This document shows positions 1 to 4,635 of a stretch of DNA of 6,626 bases, in pieces (within the stretch, counting starts at the first letter, position 1; each line of letters begins with the position of its first letter). The notes under the pieces were generated by a model that saw only the letters and a list, made by a program, of their open reading frames with translations, made no database searches and was not told the origin of the DNA. The stretch lies in contig CAMNAY010000095.1 in the NCBI GenBank assembly GCA_946531975.1, forward strand, positions 1 through 6,626, in the 5' to 3' direction. The stretch comes from an uncultured Ruminococcus sp. (GTDB lineage Bacteria; Bacillota; Clostridia; Oscillospirales; Ruminococcaceae). The position numbers and the translations under genes are program-made.

Positions 1-201
1 GTTTATTCTGATATCGGAATGATCTCGTCGCTTTGTATGCTGCTTTCCAGAGGCGCATTGATTTCTATGGCAGTCGTCATTACGGTTCTTCCCTCGATGC
101 TTTTAGTATTTGATAAAATTATCTGCAAGACCAGCGCGGGCTTCAGTCCGAGGGCGGAGATGCCCAAGAAGCAGAAGCTGATTCCCGCAGCGACCCATTG
201 A
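1..201 (+). CDS. C-terminal end of an MMPL/RND-family membrane transporter (partial, 5' end outside the window)
   Basis: The frame is open from the first base and encodes 66 residues before a TGA at 199-201. What is visible is a short polar stretch, the motif SRGALISM, one hydrophobic helix (roughly codons 19-38, rich in Val, Ile and Leu and containing a VLPSMLLVFDK segment), then a short Lys/Arg-containing cytoplasmic tail. A last helix of the form 'VLPxxLLLFDK' followed by a basic tail is characteristic of the last transmembrane helix of Bacillota MMPL (YdfJ-like) transporters, which are proton-driven pumps for lipids or other hydrophobic molecules. Three stop codons in frame (TGA TGA TAA, 199-207) end the gene, and the next gene starts 18 bases after the first stop, so the two are almost certainly co-transcribed. 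With only the tail visible, the substrate cannot be inferred and even the family call rests on one helix and context. Confidence 0.7.
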   Translation, partial: VYSDIGMISSLCMLLSRGALISMAVVITVLPSMLLVFDKIICKTSAGFSPRAEMPKKQKLIPAATH

Positions 202-205
202 TGAT

Positions 206-211
206 AAGGAG
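206..211 (+). promoter_or_regulatory. Ribosome binding site of the heptad-repeat gene, fixing its start at ATG 220
   Basis: AAGGAG at 206-211 lies 8 bases before ATG 220. The longer in-frame alternative, GTG at 211, overlaps this Shine-Dalgarno sequence and has none of its own, so ATG 220 is the better start. The site overlaps the last of the three tandem stop codons of the upstream transporter gene, which fits translation of both genes from one message. Confidence 0.8.
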
Positions 212-219
212 TGTGTATC

Positions 220-2889
220 ATGAAAAACATGCAGAAATATAAGAAATACCTTGCAAGTGTACTTGCAATTCTGGTGACTGCCGGATTGACCGGCACCTTT
301 GCTTATGCGAAGGGCAGCAGCGCCGAGCCGCAGCAGACCGCGATTGAGACCGAAGCAATGGAGGATACGGCAGAGGCTGTTACGGTCCGGAGTGCCGCAG
401 AACTTGCTGCTGAGAAGGATGAAACAGTTTATGTTGTTGCAAATGCTGACGGTACAGTTGAGAAGATCATTGTCAGCGACTGGCTTCAGAACTGCGGCGG
501 CGCAGAGACACTGGATGACTGTTCTGATCTGAAAGATATCAAAAATGTGAAATCAGATGCAGGCTATCAGATGAAAGAGGACGGTGCGCTTGTCTGGGAT
601 ACACAGGGAGAAGACCTGTTCTATCAGGGCACGGGAGATCATGAGCTTCCTGTGGATCTGAATGTGACTTACATGCTCGACGGCAAGGAGATTTCCGCAG
701 AGGAGCTTGCCGGAAAGAGCGGCAGAGTGACGATTCGTTACAGCTACAAAAATAAACAGTTCCAGACCGTTGAAATTAACGGAAAAAAAGAAAAGATTTA
801 TGTTCCGTTCGGCATGCTGACCGGCGTGATCCTTGATAACGAGCGGTTCAGCAATGTCAGCGTCAATAACGGAAAGCTGATCAATGACGGAAACCGCACG
901 ATCGTCGCAGGCTTTGCGCTGCCGGGAATGCAGGAGAATCTCGGAATTGACAAGGAGAAATTTGAGCTTCCCGAAACAGTCGAGATCAGCGCGGATGTGA
1001 CGAATTTCGAGCTTGGCATGACGGTTTCGATTGCGGCAAACGGACTGTTCGACGGGATTGAGACCGATCATCTGAATGATCTGGATGATCTCACGGACGG
1101 CATCGGGCAGATGACAGATGCAATGGAGCAGTTGATGGACGGCAGTTCTCAGCTGTATGACGGACTGGCGACATTGCTTGATAAATCCGGTGAACTGGTC
1201 ACTGGAATTCATCAGCTGGCTGCCGGTGCTGCGGAACTGCGAAACGGTGCAGACAGCCTTTCTGCCGGTGCAGGAACACTCAAAAACGGCACCGCTGAGC
1301 TTGCAAACGGTGCAAATACTCTGAAGGATGGAACAGCATCGCTTGCAGCCGGTGCCGGTGATCTGAATGACGGTACGGAACAGCTTGCAAGCGGTGCAGG
1401 AACGCTTAAGGATGGTACCGCACAGCTGGCGGCAGGTTCAGGTGATCTGAAAAACGGCACTGCGCGGCTGGCTGCCGGCAGCACACAGCTTCAGACTGGT
1501 GCTGCACAGCTTTCTGAAGGGCTGAATACGCTGACACAGAATAATGATACATTGAATGACGGCGCAAAACAGGTTTTTGATACGCTTCTTTCCACAGCAA
1601 ATACACAGATCAAGGCATCGGGACTGGAAGTCCCCGCCCTCACGGTTGAGAATTACTCTGATACCCTGACCGGCGTGATTGCATCGCTCGATTCCGATGC
1701 TGTTTATCAGACCGCGCTGACGCAGGTCACAGACGGCGTTGAGGCAAAGCGCGGTTACATCACAGAACAGGTCACGGCTGCTGTGCAGGAGCAGGTCGAA
1801 GCGCAAGTCTCCGCAGCTGTGCAGCAGCAGGTACAGGCAGCAGTCACACAGCAGGTGAATGCAAACGAAGCCGCAATTCGTGCAGCAGTCATTCAGCAGG
1901 CAGCCGGCATGAGCGCCAAGCAGTATGAGCAGGCAGTTGCTGCGGGCATGATTCCCGCTGAGGCACAGCAGGCGATTGAGGCGGCCGTACAGAGCACAAT
2001 CACGACAACGATTACAACACAGATGCAGAGTGATGCAGTGAAGCAGCAGATTGTAACACTGACAGAGCAGAATACACAGGCGCAGATGCAGAGTGCAGAG
2101 GTGCAGGCGCTGATCGCTCAGAATACGGAAGCGCAGGTGCAGAAGGCGATCTCCGATACCATGGCGAGTGAAGAAGTACAGCAGAAGCTTGCAGCAGCGT
2201 CCGCCGGTGCGCAGTCGCTGATCGCACTGAAAACGCAGCTTGACAGCTATAACGCGTTTTATATGGGGCTTCAGCAGTACACTGCCGGTGTTGCCGCGGC
2301 AGCAGACGGTGCTTCTGAACTGAAGAACGGTGTTGATACACTTCAGGCTGGCGCAGCTCAGGTTGATGCCGGTGCAGCACAGGTTCAGGCCGGTGCTGCA
2401 CAGCTGGATTCCGGTGCAGGTGATCTGAAAAACGGTATTGATGCAGCACATGCAGGCGCGGGACAGCTCAAAGACGGTGCCGCACAGGTTGACGGCGGTG
2501 TTGGATCGCTTCAGTCCGGCGCACAGAAACTCGACAGCGGTGCAGGCGCTCTGCAGTCCGGCGCGCAGCAGCTTGCAGCAGGTGCAGCAACACTTTATAA
2601 TGGCATTCTTCAGCTCGAAAACGGGACGCCGGCACTGGTAGATGGCGTGACGCAGCTGAAGGACGGTGCGATGCAGCTTTCTGACGGTCTGAAGAAGTTT
2701 AACAAAGAGGGAATTCAGAAGCTGGCGGATGCGATTGACGGAGACCTGACCGAAACGCTGGAGCGGTTCCGTGCGACAGTCGATGTCTCCAAGACTTACC
2801 GCAGCTATTCGGGCATTGATGATTCTATGAACGGCAAGGTGAAGTTCATCTACCGGACTGAGGAAATCACTGCGAAAAAAGAAAACTGA
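220..2889 (+). CDS. Exported heptad-repeat (xxxLxxG) protein, YhgE/Pip-related, without C-terminal membrane domain
   Basis: This is an 889-residue protein starting at ATG 220. Residues 1-30 form a signal peptide: a basic N-terminus (KNMQKYKKY), a hydrophobic core, and a likely signal peptidase I site after AYA (28-30). Residues 31-289 are a mixed, probably globular extracytoplasmic region with YVVANADGTVEKI near its start. Residues 290-450 hold 23 consecutive heptads of form xLxxGxx. Residues 451-685 are a Gln/Ala/Val-rich, probably helical core, with eight Val spaced exactly four residues apart at 518-546. Residues 686-825 hold 20 more heptads, then a polar tail to 889. Such heptads are known from YhgE/Pip-type proteins and relatives (the TIGR03057-type repeat), but classical members carry C-terminal membrane helices that are absent here, so this one should be secreted, or held only by its N-terminus if uncleaved. 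It sits 18 bases after an MMPL-type transporter gene, which suggests a shared envelope role such as an accessory rod or adaptor. The molecular function is not known from sequence. Confidence 0.85.
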   Translation: MKNMQKYKKYLASVLAILVTAGLTGTFAYAKGSSAEPQQTAIETEAMEDTAEAVTVRSAAELAAEKDETVYVVANADGTVEKIIVSDWLQNCGGAETLDDCSDLKDIKNVKSDAGYQMKEDGALVWDTQGEDLFYQGTGDHELPVDLNVTYMLDGKEISAEELAGKSGRVTIRYSYKNKQFQTVEINGKKEKIYVPFGMLTGVILDNERFSNVSVNNGKLINDGNRTIVAGFALPGMQENLGIDKEKFELPETVEISADVTNFELGMTVSIAANGLFDGIETDHLNDLDDLTDGIGQMTDAMEQLMDGSSQLYDGLATLLDKSGELVTGIHQLAAGAAELRNGADSLSAGAGTLKNGTAELANGANTLKDGTASLAAGAGDLNDGTEQLASGAGTLKDGTAQLAAGSGDLKNGTARLAAGSTQLQTGAAQLSEGLNTLTQNNDTLNDGAKQVFDTLLSTANTQIKASGLEVPALTVENYSDTLTGVIASLDSDAVYQTALTQVTDGVEAKRGYITEQVTAAVQEQVEAQVSAAVQQQVQAAVTQQVNANEAAIRAAVIQQAAGMSAKQYEQAVAAGMIPAEAQQAIEAAVQSTITTTITTQMQSDAVKQQIVTLTEQNTQAQMQSAEVQALIAQNTEAQVQKAISDTMASEEVQQKLAAASAGAQSLIALKTQLDSYNAFYMGLQQYTAGVAAAADGASELKNGVDTLQAGAAQVDAGAAQVQAGAAQLDSGAGDLKNGIDAAHAGAGQLKDGAAQVDGGVGSLQSGAQKLDSGAGALQSGAQQLAAGAATLYNGILQLENGTPALVDGVTQLKDGAMQLSDGLKKFNKEGIQKLADAIDGDLTETLERFRATVDVSKTYRSYSGIDDSMNGKVKFIYRTEEITAKKEN
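1087..1569 (+). repeat. Heptad-repeat block 1: 23 in-register xLxxGxx units
   Basis: Twenty-three 21-base units run without an indel and encode residues 290-450 of the exported protein. Leu occupies the second position in every unit except QMTDAME, and Gly the fifth position in all but three (QMTDAME, TLLDKSG, TLTQNND). Within 1276-1485 there is a higher-order 42-base (14-residue) period in five copies, alternating a charged unit such as TLKDGTA or DLKNGTA with an Ala-rich one such as QLAAGSG. The DNA copies have diverged mainly at synonymous positions. Confidence 0.9.
1771..1857 (+). repeat. Val tetrad repeat (12-base period) within the helical core of the heptad protein
   Basis: Val codons occur at 1771, 1783, 1795, 1807, 1819, 1831, 1843 and 1855, exactly every fourth residue (518-546), with Gln, Ala, Glu, Ser and Thr between them. 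The strict four-residue spacing differs from the seven-residue repeat of the flanking blocks. A further 12-base word, cagatgcagagt, occurs exactly at 2020-2031 and 2083-2094, 63 bases apart, so this core also seems to have grown by internal duplication. Confidence 0.8.
2275..2694 (+). repeat. Heptad-repeat block 2: 20 in-register xLxxGxx units
   Basis: Twenty 21-base units encode residues 686-825. Gly is at the fifth position of all 20, with Leu or Val usually at the second (exceptions include QYTAGVA, AAADGAS and AAHAGAG). Units such as QVDAGAA, QVQAGAA and QLDSGAG are near copies. The distance from block 1 (705 bases) is a multiple of 3 but not of 21, so the two blocks are not one continuous heptad register interrupted by a neutral insertion. 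Confidence 0.9.
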
Positions 2890-2909
2890 CTTTACCTGAT
2901 ACACACACA

Positions 2910-2951
2910 AAGCCGGAGCTTCACAGGAGAGATCCCGTGAGGCTCCGGCTT
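2910..2951. terminator. Bidirectional hairpin terminator between convergent operons
   Basis: AAGCCGGAGC at 2910-2919 pairs fully with GCTCCGGCTT at 2942-2951. The helix continues inward through a G-T pair and four Watson-Crick pairs, then one A-C mismatch and two G-C pairs, leaving a six-base loop at 2928-2933. It lies 20 bases after the heptad gene stop and 13 bases from the end of the convergent anti-sigma gene, so it can serve both. The T-rich tail is imperfect on each side: TTCGTTCTGTT on plus, and TTTGTGTGTGT on minus, read out of the short AC repeat at 2901-2909. Confidence 0.8.
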
Positions 2952-2964
2952 CGTTCTGTTATGG

Positions 2965-3960
2965 TCACTGTCTGTAATACGTCACGCCGTCAAGGGTCAC
3001 TTCGATCACATCTGAGGTGTCCATGAAAATCTGTGCAAGCGGCGTCTGCCCGTCGATCTCCTCATATTTGCCGTCCCAGAGCGAATAGGTTGTCATCTGC
3101 ATGCCGTTGCGGAAAGAATGCTGCGAGCATCCCTGATAAAGCTGCTTTTCCGTGCCGTCACTGTACCGGAGTGTCATCAGAGCTTCATCCGTACCGTCGC
3201 CATAGCTGGCGGTTGTACCATACAGCATACCATCCGGCATTTCGTAATCGGAATACTGTGTCAGCATGAAATCAGAGAGCCAAAGCTCGCTTCCGTCCTC
3301 CGCGCAGAATTTTCCGCAGGTGACGTTGGGGTCGAGTGAGATCGGGATTTTGATACCGGCGAGCGGGTGCTCCTCTCTGACGGAGGGGTCAAACAGCTCA
3401 GTCTCGTAGTAATCCAGATAGATCGTCTGCCCGACGTAATCCTGAATGCCATTGAGCTCCGTTACAAATGCCACTTCATCCATACCGGATTCTTCGAGTG
3501 CCTGCTTGGTTGTCATAACTGAGCCGTAACTGATAATCTTCTGGCCGATATCATTTCCGTCAGCATCAAGGAGCCGCCACGGGGCCCAGTTCTGAGCTTT
3601 GTTGAATGTCCCGTTGCTCAGGTTCGCGGTCATGACGACCGAGAGATTGATGCCGTCATTGATCACTGCATCGACCGTCACCGAGCCGTTCTCATTGGAA
3701 TACGAAACCGGCTCGAACGGGATCTGCTCGGTGATCCGCTGCTCTCCGGAGGTACCGAAGTACCGAGTGACCGATTCACGGTGATACATCGCACTTGCAT
3801 AGGCGGCTGCACCGACTGTCAGGCTGACGGCCGCCGCGACTGCTGCGATCATCACAGGCAGGCGCTTCCTTTTGTGCATTCTGATTGCGGGCTGCTCTGC
3901 TTCACTGAGAAAGCGTGCATCCAGTCCGCTCATCCATTCGAGCATTTCCGTGTGTTTCAT
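2965..3960 (-). CDS. Membrane-anchored putative anti-sigma factor (DUF4179-like)
   Basis: This is a 331-residue protein starting at ATG 3960-3958. Residues 1-33 are a short cytoplasmic part containing MSGLDARFLSEAEQP, which resembles the 'I..ID..YI.EA' motif at the front of many clostridial DUF4179 anti-sigma-like proteins, followed by a basic MHKRKR cluster. Residues 35-55 form a single hydrophobic, Ala/Val-rich transmembrane helix. Residues 56-331 are predicted to lie outside the cell, are rich in beta-type segments, and have YFGTSGEQ just after the helix. The start is supported by AAAAGGAGG seven bases upstream and by a four-base ATGA overlap with the sigma gene stop; a longer in-frame start near 4044 would overlap the sigma gene by about 85 bases and lacks this support. 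Known members of such pairs bind the cognate ECF sigma factor at the membrane and release it on an envelope signal. That role is inferred from topology and gene order; no catalytic motif is visible. Confidence 0.75.
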   Translation of the reverse strand: MKHTEMLEWMSGLDARFLSEAEQPAIRMHKRKRLPVMIAAVAAAVSLTVGAAAYASAMYHRESVTRYFGTSGEQRITEQIPFEPVSYSNENGSVTVDAVINDGINLSVVMTANLSNGTFNKAQNWAPWRLLDADGNDIGQKIISYGSVMTTKQALEESGMDEVAFVTELNGIQDYVGQTIYLDYYETELFDPSVREEHPLAGIKIPISLDPNVTCGKFCAEDGSELWLSDFMLTQYSDYEMPDGMLYGTTASYGDGTDEALMTLRYSDGTEKQLYQGCSQHSFRNGMQMTTYSLWDGKYEEIDGQTPLAQIFMDTSDVIEVTLDGVTYYRQ

Positions 3961-4514
3961 TCTGCATCCTCCTTTTCTAAAAAGGCTTTCAGTTTCTTGC
4001 GAATACGTGAGAGCGTGACCCGTACCTTGACTTCTGAAAGGCACATAGCTGCTGCAATCTCTTTGCAGGGATACAGGTAGAAGTACCGCTTGACAAAGAT
4101 GATTCGTGCATCGCGTTTCAGTGTGTCGAGGAAGGTCTCAAGCTGTGTCAGAAACAGCCGCTCGTCAAGCTGAGCATCGACGGTCTCGAAATCCGGCACG
4201 CAATCCGCAAGTTCATCCAATACAGCCGGAATCTGCCCTCCGCCGTTTCGCTGACTGGAGCGCTGCTTGATTCGGTTCAGCGCACGGTTTCGTGTCAGAA
4301 CGGAGAGATAGGCGCCGAGCTGTTCCGGCATTTCCGGCGGGATCGCATTCCATGCTGCAAGCAGTGCATCGTTGAGGCATTCCTCTGCATCCTGCGGGCT
4401 TCCGAGCATTCGCTCAGCGAGATTGAGACAAGCTGCCCCGTATTTTTCATTTGCCGCAGCGATCGCGCGCTCACTGCGGACGGTGAACAGTCTCAGTATT
4501 TCTGTATCCTCCAA
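3957..4514 (-). CDS. ECF-type RNA polymerase sigma factor
   Basis: This is a 185-residue sigma-70 family protein of the two-domain (sigma 2 plus sigma 4) extracytoplasmic-function type. Residues 6-85 carry region 2, with RSERAI, KYGAAC, the DAEECLND motif (42-49), AAWNAIPP and the helix ending LTRNRALNRIK, which would contact the -10 element and core polymerase. After a polar linker (86-115), residues 126-180 carry region 4, with a helix-turn-helix around KEIAAAMCLSEVKVRVTLSRIRKK (151-174) that would bind the -35 element. The pattern matches a subgroup common in Clostridia. The start codon is TTG (4514-4512): the only good ribosome binding site, AAAGGAGG, is eight bases upstream, and the nearby ATG is out of frame. 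The stop overlaps the start of the anti-sigma gene by four bases, as expected of a sigma/anti-sigma pair. The target genes are not identifiable here. Confidence 0.9.
   Translation of the reverse strand: MEDTEILRLFTVRSERAIAAANEKYGAACLNLAERMLGSPQDAEECLNDALLAAWNAIPPEMPEQLGAYLSVLTRNRALNRIKQRSSQRNGGGQIPAVLDELADCVPDFETVDAQLDERLFLTQLETFLDTLKRDARIIFVKRYFYLYPCKEIAAAMCLSEVKVRVTLSRIRKKLKAFLEKEDAE
3968..3976 (-). promoter_or_regulatory. Strong ribosome binding site for the anti-sigma gene, inside the sigma gene
   Basis: On the minus strand this reads AAAAGGAGG, seven bases before ATG 3960-3958, and it lies within the last codons of the sigma gene. Together with the ATGA overlap it predicts efficient, coupled translation of the second gene. 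It also decides the start in favour of MKHTEM over the longer open frame. Confidence 0.85.
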
Positions 4515-4522
4515 CGGAACCG

Positions 4523-4530
4523 CCTCCTTT
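4523..4530 (-). promoter_or_regulatory. Ribosome binding site that fixes the TTG start of the sigma gene
   Basis: The minus strand reads AAAGGAGG, eight bases before TTG 4514-4512. The ATG at 4533-4531 is 19 bases before the TTG and so out of frame, and no in-frame ATG or GTG is comparably placed. The first residues from the TTG (MEDTEILRLF) also match the usual beginning of this sigma group. Confidence 0.8.
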
Positions 4531-4545
4531 CATCGCTCTCTGCCT

Positions 4546-4577
4546 ATTATGACAACTTTTCCATGCGGAATGTTACA
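4546..4577 (-). promoter_or_regulatory. Candidate promoter of the sigma/anti-sigma operon (possible ECF autoregulation)
   Basis: On the minus strand TGTAAC (4577-4572) is followed after 17 bases by TGTCATAAT (4554-4546). TGTAAC with a TGTC or CGTC-like -10 resembles promoters read by ECF sigma factors, which would mean the operon is autoregulated. The same segment contains CATAAT (4551-4546), a 5/6 match to the housekeeping -10, but with no good TTGACA at 16-18 bases. The predicted transcript start would lie about 25 bases before the TTG codon. The spacing is one or two bases longer than the usual ECF optimum, so the assignment is tentative. Confidence 0.45.
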
Positions 4578-4582
4578 CATTC

Positions 4583-4616
4583 AAAAAAAGAGCTGCCGCA
4601 ATTAAGCAGCAGCTCT
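4583..4616 (-). terminator. Intrinsic terminator of the GH94 phosphorylase gene
   Basis: Read on the minus strand, AGAGCTGC (4616-4609) and GCAGCTCT (4596-4589) form an eight-base-pair stem with a 12-base loop, followed immediately by a run of seven T (4589-4583). It begins 20 bases after the stop codon of the phosphorylase gene. It separates that gene from the sigma operon, which lies downstream on the same strand. Confidence 0.85.
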
Positions 4617-4635
4617 GATTTTATCGGAATGATTT

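Noticed and set aside
211..219. GTG 211 as the start of the heptad protein
   Set aside because: It overlaps the only ribosome binding site; ATG 220 is spaced correctly and gives a normal signal peptide.
553..1212. A 219-codon minus-strand open frame opposite the N-terminal region of the heptad protein
   Set aside because: It has no recognisable domain and lies wholly within a well-supported gene.
1087..2694. CRISPR array or non-coding tandem repeat
   Set aside because: The period is 21 bases with no spacers, the copies differ mainly at synonymous sites, and the repeat stays in frame within one protein.
1438..2910. A 490-codon open frame on the minus strand opposite the heptad gene
   Set aside because: It arises because the Ala/Gln/Gly-rich, 21-base-periodic sense strand avoids stop codons in the antisense frame. 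The product is Cys/Arg/Leu-rich with no recognisable domain, while the sense frame has a signal peptide and ordered repeats.
3961..4044. A 28-residue N-terminal extension of the anti-sigma protein
   Set aside because: It would lie inside the region 4 coding end of the sigma gene, and the ATG at 3960 has both a strong ribosome binding site and the ATGA overlap.
4546..4551. CATAAT as a housekeeping sigma-A promoter
   Set aside because: Not excluded, but no acceptable -35 box lies 16-18 bases upstream, so it was listed only as an alternative reading of the ECF-like promoter.
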